Source: Clarireedia homoeocarpa
Taxonomy: Eukaryota > Ascomycota > Leotiomycetes > Helotiales > Rutstroemiaceae
NCBI GenBank assembly: GCA_001465935.1
Contig: LNKV01000036.1
Span: 496,001 to 560,000, forward strand
Direction of reading: 5' to 3'
DNA: 64,000 nt
In this document: in pieces, positions 1 through 10,725 of the stretch
Numbering within the stretch: position 1 is the first letter of the stretch
Layout of the letters: each line of letters begins with the position of its first letter
Notes under the pieces: model-generated
The model's database searches: none
What the model was told of the DNA's origin: nothing
Seen by the model: the letters and a program-made list of their open reading frames with translations, nothing else
Made by a program: the position numbers and the translations under genes

Positions 1-77
1 CTGTTTCTGTGTGGCTCTTTCTTGGATTATTTTCTATCATCGAGTCTTTTCTGTCGTTACCATATCACTATATCATC

Positions 78-985
78 ATGTTCTCTCAGGCTCTCCTCCC
101 CGCGCTGTTCAGCGTCTTCAGTATTCCACTTGTGTCCGGCTCTCCTATCTCTTCATACCATTCTAAAACCGATGCCAGCCCTTACACACCAGCGGTCGTC
201 GAGCTATCCCCTCCATCTCCCGCCACCAGCAAGACCTTCTCCGTTCTCCCGAATACATGTTTCTCGCCCGAAGCAACCATTTCTTCCCACATTGGTCTCT
301 CGCTGATCGACGCACCTATTTGCAGTGAGGTGCAAACTGCCGTTCTTCTTTTGTATGACACAAGGCTATGTCAAGGTCGACCGATGGTTCGACATGCGAA
401 GCAAAAGGCAAAGTACTCGCTTCTGGAAGATGAGGAGTGGTCGCTTATGTTTAGATGTGTGGATGATGTCCACGCGGCGGTGAAGGAAGAGTCATATGCG
501 TTGAAGGAGTTTGATATTGAGTGGGTTGGACGCATGGAAGATGGGGAGAAGGTTGTCATTGATGGGTTGGGGATTGGTCAGGATGACATTGAGGAGGAGA
601 AGGAGCAGATGAGAGTTGGAGAATTGAAGGAGGATGAGGATGACGAGGATGAGGATGATGATGAGGATAAGGATGAGGATAAGGAGGAGGATAAGGATGA
701 GGATAAGGATGAGGATTCTAATCCACCGACTCGCCGACCACAGAACCAGGGAAATCCTTTTGTGGTGCTTGGATTGATATTGTTGGTTTCATTGCTGATC
801 CTGGTGCTCACTGTCATCAAGTGTGTGATGCAAGGGAAGAAATTGATCAACAGAGCCATGGTACGTATTGATCCCCGGGATAGAAGGTTAAAACGAAGAA
901 GAATGCTAACATGGCTTGTTTATAGAAGTTGTATGACGCTTTCCAGAGTAGGAGAACTGAGGGACAAATTGTTCTCGAGGGTTAA
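78..985 (+). CDS. Small acidic type I membrane protein, unknown function
   Basis: Two exons, 78..860 and 926..985, give 280 aa. The 65-nt intron (GTACGT donor, GCTAAC branch, TATAG acceptor) is in phase 0, and splicing gives a short tail ending in a stop at 983. I start at the ATG at 78 because MFSQALLPALFSVFSIPLVSG is a good signal peptide; an upstream in-frame ATG at 9 would bury it. Next come a lumenal or extracellular part with four Cys, an almost pure Asp/Glu/Lys tract (about residues 170-214), one hydrophobic span (about 228-250, FVVLGLILLVSLLILVL) and a short basic cytosolic tail. I do not recognise the family. The acidic tract is coded by a GAGGAT-like minisatellite, so its length probably varies between strains. 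Confidence 0.7.
632..717 (+). repeat. GAGGAT/AAGGAT coding minisatellite
   Basis: Imperfect tandem 6-nt units (gaggat, aaggat, gatgag) inside exon 1 of the acidic membrane protein, translating to DE/DK dipeptides. The opposite strand reads as a poly-Ser shadow. Confidence 0.8.
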
Positions 986-2060
986 TATAGAGATATCTAA
1001 GAAATCGATAATAATCTTTCCGTCCATTAACCGCCATTCTATTGGTTTCCCTACATACGCCCCAGAAAAATGCTATGAATCCTACATATGTATTGTCGTA
1101 CCGCAAATTCTTCACTCTCCTCACCAACATGCTTCAATCACTATCCAACGATTGGACCAGGAAAAGTCTCCACCAAACGCACTTCTAGTGCTACTTGAGA
1201 GAAGCGCAAGAATTCCAAATCACGCAACTACCCAAACTACCAGCCACTCTCCTACTACAAGTCAGCGTACCACCAAACTTACCATCCTGTTTCTCTGCCT
1301 CCCTACAATCTCTACGTGTCACTACCTTCTGTCCAAGATACTCGAATCACAAAACGTTGGTTTCCCCATAGCTAAAAGCAAGGAAGAAACACGATTGGGA
1401 CAAACTGGAAAGTTTGTATTCGTTATCTGCAAAGATTGACCACCGGTGATTCATACTGGAGGTCGTCTAAAACATGTCATGTCATTTACATTCACATGAT
1501 CGAATGGGGGAAGGGGAAACACGGAATAGAAGCGAATGAGCATCTATGAGGGGGGTTGTGTTATGATCTATCTTATAGATACTTAATCCTGTATTATGTG
1601 TTTATACTAAAGTTCTTGTATATACCCGATTAAAAAGATAAATCTGCAGTCACGTCGAAAGACATACTCCCATACCACAAGATGATGTCTATCACTTCAT
1701 GGATTTGCCAATATGTGCACACTATTGTAGTATTTACTTCATATTCGTGCAGAGGCTCTGGAGTCCACGAAAAATACTATTTGAGGATTTACTAAGGCAA
1801 ACTCTTAACATCACTTTTGGTTTCCAGTATAAGTAATATGCTTTAATCATTACCAAAAACTATTCATACTTTCCAATTATACCCAACACTGGTTGACTCC
1901 ACACCTAGCCTATCCAGCTATCAATGCATATCCCAATTCCAATCCCGTTCCCATTCTATAATTGCTCGCTAAGATGAGAACGCCTATGATCATATGCAAA
2001 AATATATCCAACTTTCCTACTTTTCGCCTTGCCACTTTTCCCTCCTGACTGCACCGACAC
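986..2060. other. Intergenic, no gene seen
   Basis: This stretch separates the 3' ends of two convergent genes. It is AT-richer than its neighbours with many stops in all frames. I see no RNA gene or repeat. Confidence 0.6.
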
Positions 2061-2867
2061 CTAAACACCAAACCCACCCCTCAACCCGGCCCTCTCAATC
2101 TCCCTCATCAACCTCCCCCCTTCTCCAGCCGCCCCCGTGCCCGCACCTACACCCACACTCCCCCTTCCCTCCCGATCCCCGGCCCTAGCACCCTCCGCGC
2201 CCAAAACCCTACACTCCATCAATCTCATCGTAATCTCCAGCATCTTAGTATCATACCTCCTCTCCCATTCCCCCTCCCTCTCCTTCCGCCCCATCCCATC
2301 CATGCCCCTCCCCACCCCCGGCGACACCGGCGAAAGCCACCCCATACTCGACGGACTCGCGGCCCCCGCGCCCTGCCCGCGCCCCGCCCCTGCACTCGAA
2401 AAGCTCCCTCTCTCCCCTCTTCTCAGCCCCCTCCCCAGCCCCAGCCCTAGCATCGGTGATGCAGGCGTGTTCGGCGGCGTCAGCGTCAACGCTGTCCAGC
2501 CGAGCCAGTTGCGCGCTGAAGAAGAGAAGGATGAGGATAAGCGTCTGCTATTGGAAGAAGAAGAGGAGGATGAGGAAGAAGAAGAAGGGGTAGACGGACT
2601 CGAGATTTGAAAGGTGGGGACTTGAAGGCGCTGTGAAGACGAGGGAGATAGCGATGAGGAGAGATGGGAGGAGGAGGGAGAGACGGAGGAAGGTGTGAGT
2701 GGAGATGTAATGAAATGGGAGTGTAGATGTGTGGTAGAAGGAGAAGCGGTAGGGAGGAAGGGAACGGCTAGGTGGGAGGTTTGGCGGGAGGGGTATGAAG
2801 AGGAGGAGGTTGTGGCGGTTAGGGTGTTGATTATGATGGAGGGAGTGGTGGTTGTGGAGGATGTCAT
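2061..2867 (-). CDS. Ser/Thr-rich low-complexity protein, hypothetical
   Basis: A single open frame from an ATG at 2867 to TAG at 2061 gives 268 aa with no intron needed. The N-terminal half is Ser/Thr/Pro-rich with a run of eleven Ser (about residues 94-104). The C-terminal half is Gly/Arg-rich and ends in a more ordered, possibly helical piece (KEREGEWERRYDTKMLEITM and on, about residues 195-220), the only part likely to be conserved. No signal peptide, membrane span or known domain is seen. The plus strand also has long open frames here because of codon bias, so coding on this strand is inferred from the ordered C-terminus and the proper ATG. It could be a nuclear or cytoplasmic regulatory protein; I cannot say which. 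Confidence 0.5.
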   Translation of the reverse strand: MTSSTTTTPSIIINTLTATTSSSSYPSRQTSHLAVPFLPTASPSTTHLHSHFITSPLTPSSVSPSSSHLSSSLSPSSSQRLQVPTFQISSPSTPSSSSSSSSSSSNSRRLSSSFSSSARNWLGWTALTLTPPNTPASPMLGLGLGRGLRRGERGSFSSAGAGRGQGAGAASPSSMGWLSPVSPGVGRGMDGMGRKEREGEWERRYDTKMLEITMRLMECRVLGAEGARAGDREGRGSVGVGAGTGAAGEGGRLMREIERAGLRGGFGV

Positions 2868-3946
2868 GATTGCGGTTGGTTGTGGTGTTGCGTGCGGAAT
2901 TGGGTGCGTGTTTGCATATGCCGTTTCGAAAAGGGGTGGGAGAAACTTCGGACGTTACTGACTTTTCGAGAATCGATTCGAGATACCGTCTGTCTACCTT
3001 AATCAATTCTGAGATTAGATGAGATAAGAGTAGTTATGTAAATTTGGGGAGCAGAGTAGCCTACCGGTCGAAGCGCCTAATTCTGTTTAAACTAACAGGT
3101 CGTATGGTACTTAGCCTTGCAATATAGGACAAGATATATTTGTTGACGAAAATCATCAACACTCAAACCACTTATAATATCTTCCAATTCCAGCTCGTTC
3201 CAATTGCATTTGCGATATCAATATCAGTTTTAAAAACAGAGCAAGGCATCCCCACCAAGTGGCAACACCTCAGCCCTTAAGTACCCTCACGCGGTCACGC
3301 AAGCGGCCTCTCCCAACAATGTTGGCTCCCATATACCAACTTCAACGTCTCCTCAATCTACCAAACTAGGTGTGGCTGAACCTCACCTCTCCCCTCCCTT
3401 CACTCCAGACCAAACATAGCCCCCCACGCAAACGAGCAGCATCTAGACCTTTCATTACGAGGTAAGCACAGCCGCGGTACAGGATGCGTATGACCTACAC
3501 GCAGTTAGGGGATAATGACTTCGAGACGCGGAAACGATTCGAACAAATGAGAAAAGAAAGATACATGAGGGTTGAAGGGTAAAAAAAGTAAGGAAGAAGG
3601 TCGATGACGGGTTGACCACCAACAGTGTGGTCTGCGTCGACCGCACGCGCCATAACTAGTCACTAAGTAAGAAAAGCAGTGGCTTAGACTGAATCAACTT
3701 TGCCACCGAGGAAGTATGGACGAGAGTTGATGTGGGAGGGGCCAGTTGATATAACCTTGAAATTTATATTTCTTCTTTTTCCTCCTTTCTTAACTATTGA
3801 TATTTCTTCTTCCTTGAGAATTTTCCAGACGCTAAGCGATTCTTCCGCCGCTTCTTGCCTATCCATCTATCTATCATGCAATGCAAGAGAATCTAAAGTC
3901 CAATCCACACCAACTTATTCGTATGAAAACAGAAAGAAGAGGTCGT
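2868..3946. other. Intergenic, no gene seen
   Basis: Presumed 5' region of the Ser-rich gene and 3' flank of thioredoxin reductase. Only short unrecognisable frames are present. Confidence 0.6.
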
Positions 3947-5296
3947 CTAAAGAAGAGGGTTGGACCTGTACTCAGGCACCACAACGTTGTTACCCTTCTC
4001 CGCTTGGTTTTCCTTCTCCAAATCATTTTCCTCATCTTCTTGTTCTGCCAACCATTTCTCGGCTTCGAGAGCTGCTATACATCCAGATCCTATTTTACCT
4101 TGTTAGATTCTTTCATTCGGGATGTGTATAAGGTAGGGAATTCTTACCAGCACTAGTAATAGCCTGTCGGTACCTCTTATCCTGCACATCGCCCGCAGCG
4201 AATACACCCTCGATATTTGTGTAACTCGTTCCGGGCTTGGTGATAATATACCCCTCGGAATCCGTCTCAATCTGACCCTTGACCAAAGCCGTTGCAGGAT
4301 CGTGTCCAACAGCGTAGAACAATCCATTTGCCTCGATCTTCTCCTCCTTTCCAGTGTTGACGTCTTTAACCACCATGTGGCTCATCAATCCCTGATCATC
4401 ACCAGTGATTTCCCCACCAACAGTGTTAAATCTGACGGTAATCTTCTTATTCGCCAAAAGCCTCTTGGCCATCGTTTTCGACGCCCTCAGCTTATCCTTG
4501 CGAACCAAGACCGTAACATGGGATCCGTATTTTGTCAAGAACATGGCTTCCTCTGCAGCACTGTCTCCTCCACCAATAACCACCAAAGGCTTATTTCTGA
4601 AGATGGGTACAGCTCCATCGCAGACTGCACAGGCCGAAATACCATTTTGCCAATATTTCTCCTCTCCAGGAAGCCCCAGTCGACGTGCGGACGCCCCAGT
4701 TGCGATGATAACGGCATCTGCGGTGTGCTCTTCCGTCTCCTTCCACTCAACCCAATAGTTGAAAGGACGCGAGGAGAGATCGACTTTAGCGACTGTTTCG
4801 GTGATAATTTGGGTGCCGAACCGTTCGGATTGTTCGCGCATGCTTTCCTATTCCTAATATTAGGCTCTGTCATATTGTAGAAGGGGAAAACACGAGTAAA
4901 CTCACCATAAGCTCCTGTCCACCAACTCCCTTGGGGAACCCAGGGAAGTTCTCTACATCCGTAGTCGTAGTTAATTGTCCACCAGCCGCAATACCATTTG
5001 CAAGCATTCCCTCATACATCACCGCTATAGAAATCTATCAGCATATATGCCCTCACATCTAGCCCTTCCTCTCCTGCACCTTTAGAATAAACAAAAAGAC
5101 CAACTCACGTTTCAATTCCGCACGCGCAAGATAAATAGCAGCAGTATGAGCCGCAGGCCCTGAGCCGATGACTATTGATTTTCCGGTCAGCACTCTGTAC
5201 ACTCCATCCCATAGCATTTGCTACCCCGCTATGTAGAGAGAGGGGAAGGTGGGAGGGGGAGGGGCGTGTATACTTACTAACAACTTTGCTATGCAT
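3947..5296 (-). CDS. trr1: Thioredoxin reductase (NADPH)
   Basis: Five exons on the minus strand: 5278..5296, 5109..5171, 4906..5024, 4148..4847 and 3947..4089, giving 347 aa. The enzyme is a low-molecular-weight FAD/NADPH flavoprotein that reduces thioredoxin. It begins MHSKVVIIGSGPAAHTAAIY (FAD-binding GxGxxA), carries the redox-active CAVC in SACAVCDGAVP, a second dinucleotide motif VIGGGDSAAEEA for NADPH, and the FAD motif GVFAAGDVQD followed by QAITSAGSGCIAALEAE. The C-terminus has the acidic/Asn extension common in filamentous fungi. All introns have GT-AG ends and phases that restore the family sequence. The frame stays open upstream of the first ATG without another ATG (see findings). 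Transcribed in the same direction as vps53 and the chitinase. Confidence 0.96.
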
Positions 5297-5458
5297 CTTT
5301 CTCTCCAAACCCTTTCCAAATAAATTCAAACTGCTCCGCGGACTTTGAGATGCGCTGCTACTCCTCTGCTGAATACTTGCTGCAGCCGCAATCGAAACAC
5401 CCGAACCACTGGCCCTCAAAGTACGTTTGAGTGCTGAAGAAAACAGTTTGTCGATCGT
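5297..5458 (-). other. Non-AUG, presequence-like 5' extension of trr1
   Basis: Upstream of the trr1 ATG the reading frame stays open to a TGA well before 5458 and contains no ATG. Possible near-cognate starts are CTG at 5446 and TTG at 5419. The translated stretch starts LFSSALKRTLRASGSG and is rich in Ser, Ala and Arg with almost no acidic residues, as mitochondrial targeting peptides are. Translation from here is inference only. Confidence 0.35.
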
Positions 5459-6164
5459 GAAGTGCCCCTCTTTTCAGTGTGTGTGAGTGTGCTGTTTTTT
5501 GTCCGTTCGGTCGCCGGTTCTCTTGCTCTTCTCTCTCTCTTCTGGTACAATGATGTAAAAGAAAAGTGTATGCAGTCGTGCGTGTGTGTATTTATTTTAC
5601 TTGCAAATGGCCATTTGTATCATAGAAACAAGACTCGAAGCTTCGTGGTTTTGATTATTGATAGTTGATTTCAAATGGTGTCCCCGCCAAAAATTCGTCA
5701 ATTTCGTGATCGGAATGGTCTGGACTGCATTCTCCTTGTCCCTGCATCTGTAAGCAATCCAAAATCTGCGCTCGAAGCCTCGGTCGAGTCTAGAGTCTGA
5801 GAGTAACTGCGTAACATCGTTCTTGGAGATGAGATGAGAGAGATAAGATCGCACTTGCTTATATAAACATTTCATTTCTAGAATTTCTGAATACTTATTT
5901 CATTCCAAGCTTCTGTGTGGGAGCTTTACAATGCCTTTCCTTTTATTTCTGTGGGCAAAATTTTCGTGTTCAGAGGGAATTGTCAGTATCTGGAAATACT
6001 TCGGCTCGGAGACCACAACGCAGCTCGTCGCCTTCAGATAGAACTTGGATAGTATTACATCTCAGTGCTAGGTATAGGTGTAGGTGCAGCTGTCAAAATG
6101 GTAGTTGCAAAGAAGTATTCTGAATCCAATATACAACCAGCCTATCAATACCTCTACTCTACAA
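5459..6164. other. Promoter region of trr1 and 3' flank of vps53
   Basis: No coding frame I can support. A TG-rich patch (about 5478-5500) and a TC-rich patch (5520-5541) lie just upstream of trr1. Confidence 0.55.
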
Positions 6165-8782
6165 TCATTTGATGAGATCATCTAAAGTCCCATCTCTTTT
6201 CACGCCGAACCTCCCACCGATATTCATTCCACCAAACCCAGTCATATCCCTCCTGAAGAACTTCCCAATACTCTTCAAATTGCCCTCCACCGCCGCCTTT
6301 GCATCCTCACTCAAAGGACTTACCCCTCTCTCGCCCACCCCTCCAGTTCCCATACTATCCCTTGCCGCACTGAACAACTTTTCCCCAAAGCCAGCCGGGT
6401 CGAATCTGGTCTGCAGTCCTGGCATCCCACTAGGCGTGCCAATCCCCAAGCCTGTGCTGCCAAGTCCTGCCACATTCATAAGTGGCGTTAGGAGCGCAGA
6501 ATTCTGCACGAGATGCTCATTGGCCTTGCCATCTCTATGCATACCGAACATTTCCACTAATGCAATTTGGTCCTGTTTCCTAACACCCTTGAGTTCCAGA
6601 ATTTTCCGGAAATTCGTATCGCTTCGATCGGCAATGTGAATCAAATATGCTTGGACCAGTCCTTCTGGCGGTGACGGACGGACCTGTAGCGTCTTCAAGA
6701 GCGGGTCCAGACGGGCCATAATGTTGTTCACACGTTTTTGGAATGCAGTGGTTGCAGTGGTTGATGAAGGGGTGGGGAAGTGAGAAAGTAAATTCGTCAA
6801 GCCTTTGGTTAGAACATATTTGTCTAGTAGCATCTTTGGAAAAAGTTAGTTCGTATAAATATGGGTGGTTGCTCGATTCCTGAAAATTTTACATACCTGT
6901 TCGGCGCCGACCTCAGAGACTGGACGGCATTGGACAATGTTCGCAATATATGTATTCGCCAGATGCTCGACGACATTATCGCAAAACGCTCTTGCATATT
7001 GCTGTTTCCCCACTAAAGGTAAAATCTCTCCAGCTTGGTCATTGACATGGTTCAATAACTCTGCCACATAACTGCTCTGATCACCCACACTTTCCATCTT
7101 GCTCCAATTTGTGTTCCTCATCTCGCGCCACGACCCTTCACAATCAACTTCAACCCGATGCACCAATGATAAAACTGCTGCGCTGGCAACGCCCATGAAC
7201 GTATCGGACTGCGACGATAAATCCACTTTAGGAGCCAGTTCACTGTCGATTCGCTTCTTCAGAATATCCTCCAGCTGCTGAGTGTTCGTATGCCAATAGT
7301 CCGCCGTATTGAGCACAAGGATTGTACTCTGTAGCGCTGGCCCTCCCGGTACTTGCAGAAAGTACAGTAAAACTTGCTGTGCATATTCATCAAGATACTT
7401 GGCTAGGATCCTCGAGTAGTCAAGGAGACGTTCGCTGGTGGAGAGTTTGGCACATTGTGCTAGACTTAATTTGTAAAAATGGAAGAGCTCGATAGATGAT
7501 GGAATTACAGCCTGCGGGGAGAATTCTTCGTCTGGTGGCAAGAGTGGTTGACTGCGATACTTGGGTATCATTGAAGCGAGTTGTTTGTCCTGTGACTCCA
7601 CCCACAGACTGAGATATGGCTCGAAAGCCTCGGATATTGACCCGTGGAATGTCAAGTGCTTATCTTCGATCGAGCTTAGAGTGTCGATACTTGCTCTAGC
7701 ACCGCTAGCGAACCTCTTCTCCAAGCTTTGCTCGAAATCTAACGTCTCCTGTAAACAACTCAGAAGTAGATTGACGTCTATCCTTCCACCGTCTGCTCGA
7801 CGCATACTGCGTTCCAAGATACCCTTGAAATCATCCCTTGTTCCCTCGCAGAATGCATTTGCAAGGACCTCATTGACCCTCCACCCCACTGGAAATATGC
7901 TTTCGTGCTCATCCTCGAACGTTTTCAACATTCGCTTGAACCAGCTATATCTCCTTCCAATGTTGTCCAAGCTTCCAGCCTCATCATTTCCCCGAAACAC
8001 CTGCCTGTATTCTCTCAACTGTGTGTTGACATACCACGTTACTAATCTTGCTCGTGCATTATCTCCTAATGCATCCATGACCAGACATGACTCTGCCAGA
8101 ACCGCTTTCTTGCTCGCCACCTCTCCCTTTGCAAATGCGATTTCGAAATCCTCGCATACTTGCTCCAATAGCTCTCTCTGTAATTCAGAAACGTTCCGGC
8201 TCAGCGTCGCAATCTGGTCTATGCTCCTGTAGCTGTTGAAGTGCTTCATAAGCTGTAGAACAGCTTGTAGTAAGCTTGCGCATTCTCTGTATTGCCTTGT
8301 CTTCGCAAGACCTCTCAATTGTTCGTAGGCCGTCGTAAGCATCTGTAACCGTTTCAGGGCCGTCATGCTCAAGGTAAGGTTCTTCTTTGTGCCATCCAGT
8401 CGTTTGATGTCCGCAGTCATGGAAGTGATTGTCTGCTCCGTCTGTATGGCCCGGGTCCGCACCGATTCGATCTTTTTGAAGAGATCTGCAAGCTCTGTCT
8501 TTGCAGATTGCATTCGCTTGAGTGAGGAGTCGTCATTGTAAGCTTGTGCGGCCACAAGATCCGAAATGTTGCTTGACAGCTCATCTTGATGCGTCTGCAG
8601 TGCCGCAGCGGTTTGATTTATGGAGGATAGGGTTGAAGGGTGAGAAAATATCGTATTCAAGAGTTCGACCGGATCGAAGTCAGCTATGCAAAGTGTGTTA
8701 TCAGTAAGGGGCGTGGATTGGACATCAATTGAGGTGCGAGCTTACAAGCATCCAGTAATGAAGGTGTCGATGCGCCATTCAT
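6165..8782 (-). CDS. vps53: Vps53, GARP tethering-complex subunit
   Basis: Exons 8746..8782, 6897..8683 and 6165..6833 give 830 aa. Vps53 is a core subunit of the Golgi-associated retrograde protein complex (Vps51-54), which tethers endosome-derived vesicles at the trans-Golgi. The start MNGASTPSLLDA splices (62-nt intron) into SDFDPVELLNTIFSHPSTLS, the conserved Vps53 N-terminus. This is followed by the coiled-coil region with LKRLQMLTTAYEQLRGLAKT and the helical-rod body. The last exon (63-nt intron, GTATGT donor) begins MLLDKYVLTKGLTNLLSHFP, ends in a Gly/Met-rich low-complexity tail and stops at 6165. The length and exon joints fit the family. Confidence 0.95.
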
Positions 8783-9290
8783 GCTGCGAACACAATTGAA
8801 TCAAGAGATACCTTTAATTATGGGAATGATTTATTAATTCTATGCAAGACGAATGCACATAATAAATACGACAAAAGATGAAAGTGCTGTTCTGTTGCTC
8901 AGTTAAATTCTCGATGTTTTTTCTGCAAGATATGGGGATTCTGTGCCCGTACAGTAAAGTGTCCGTCGCGTTGTCCATTCGCGTGCACCACAAAGGCTCC
9001 CCCTCCTATTGAACATCTGAGCCTGGATCATAGCACAACAGCAACGCTCCCGCTGGTGTTGCCCAGTTAATGCAACACGTCACAATAAGCCAATGCCACT
9101 TCAATTTTTCATCTCTATCATTCATTGCATGCTTTTCTTAATTGCTTAACTCATTATTATACATCGAAAACATTATAGCTGTGAGAGTTTGTATCTATGT
9201 CCATCGCATTTTGGCCTTGCCATCCCAGACGCTCTATCTCCGCTGTCGCCAGTGGTAAATCTAACTCAATAGCAAATAAAAGAAGATCCC
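8783..9290. other. Intergenic, no gene seen
   Basis: Upstream region of vps53 and 3' flank of the chitinase; nothing recognisable. Confidence 0.55.
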
Positions 9291-10725
9291 TCATGCATCA
9301 TGTAAAGCCTTGAAGCCGGCTGCTATTAAACTCCTCGGGCCTGGCGGTGCATCCGCTGTCCCTGTCCAGTAAAATAATCCCTGCAGCACATCAGCAAATA
9401 CGCAGTGATCAATCATAGACAAGGCTGACTTACTCCTAGGCGCTTTTGTTTGCAGTAACGCGCTTTCATCTGCACAGTCTGAGGGTTATCGTACGAGACC
9501 CATCCTCCATCACCGCCGGCACAGAAAGCTCCAACAGCTGTTGTGTCGATGATTTCCTCGGTGCCAGGCCTTGGTAAGTCCTTGTACTCGAACGTTCCTT
9601 CGTCACCTCCACAACCGTCGTAAGGATGCCCATGTCCTCTTGCGTTCAAGAAAGACCTGCCATATAATGGCACACCAAGTAAGATCTTGGCGGCTTGGAA
9701 GCCAGTAGACAGAATGTAATTAATTGCTGCACTCCCATGCCCTTCGTCTGGTGCACGTCCAAAGAGCTGGGCGTGATGTCCTGCTTTGTGCGACCATGAT
9801 CCAGTGAAGTCGTAGGCCATCAAATTGATGAAATCCCTGGAATCAAAAGGAGTTAGGGCTGCCACATAGTCATAGGAAATTTGTTGGGGGGTGGGGGAGG
9901 CGAGATCGTTGAAATAACGCCGCGAAAACGAAGCACCAGAACATTTATTGCATAAGAATGAGTAAGAGGAAACGATTCTTACAGGTAGTCCTGAGCTCTA
10001 TATAGATCAATGTGCTGCAAAGCCCATTGTCCAGCCGGTAAAGCCGCAGTTAGGAGATATCGATCATCGGGAAGATGAATTCGAACCGCGGCCAGAAGCG
10101 CAAGAAAATCTCGTCCTTGTTCTGGATTTGATGGATGCTCCCAATCGACTACAATTGTCATTTTCAAGAATCCTCGGTCTTGTGTATGAGGTTCAACTCA
10201 CTGTCAATCCCGTCGAAGCCAGATGCATCTACTAGGCCACGAACCGACTTTCCGAAGTGGTCCCTTGTCGCAGCAGAGGCAGCAACATGGGCAAAGTTGT
10301 GACTGGCCGCGCCCCCACCTATGGAGACAATAAGTCGAAGGTGTTCGTGTTGCTGTTTCAATCGCATGAAAGACCCCAGGCAGCCGGTAGCGCCATCTAC
10401 TTCGATCTGCGTATCCGCGTATTCATCACTCAACTGTCCCTGTTAGCTAAAAGCCGGAGCGGGGGCATTCAGGGGTTCTGACAAAAACTCCACCATCAGG
10501 TCCAAGGTGGGCAAAAGCATAGAAGACGTGACTAATGCAATTCAGGTTCAGCGATGCTGGTGTCTCCCCACGGTAAACTCGATAGTTCGGATAGTACACT
10601 GCATTTTTGAACATGATGTTGGACATGCTCGCCGCAAGGGAGGGCTGAGAGGGTCTACGGACATCATGTCGCGGCCGCGACGACCACGGAATAGGTGGAG
10701 GAGCAGCTCCATATATGTTTGACAT
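9291..10725 (-). CDS. GH18 chitinase, no signal peptide
   Basis: Five exons: 10483..10725, 10202..10433, 9983..10148, 9434..9836 and 9291..9380, giving 377 aa. The glycoside hydrolase 18 barrel is clear: NAVYYPNYRVYRG (first strand), LRLIVSIGGG, the catalytic DxxDxDxE as FDGIDIDWEHP (joined across the 53-nt intron at 10149-10201), FINLMAYDFTGSW, GVPLYGRSF and a C-terminal GLFYWTGTAD. I start at ATG 10725 (MSNIYGAAPPP). There is no signal peptide or chitin-binding module, so it fits intracellular fungal chitinases of the 40-45 kDa class, which may act in autolysis or wall-fragment recycling. The first intron (49 nt) has an unusual GTCAGA donor but restores GGVFLSDEYADTQ. It is the last of five consecutive minus-strand genes. 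Confidence 0.92.

Noticed and set aside
578..859. Minus-strand poly-Ser frame
   Set aside because: It is the antisense of the acidic minisatellite in the plus-strand gene and has no other content.
2137..2610. Plus-strand frame with Glu-rich end
   Set aside because: Antisense of the Ser run of the minus-strand gene; Pro-rich remainder shows no domain.
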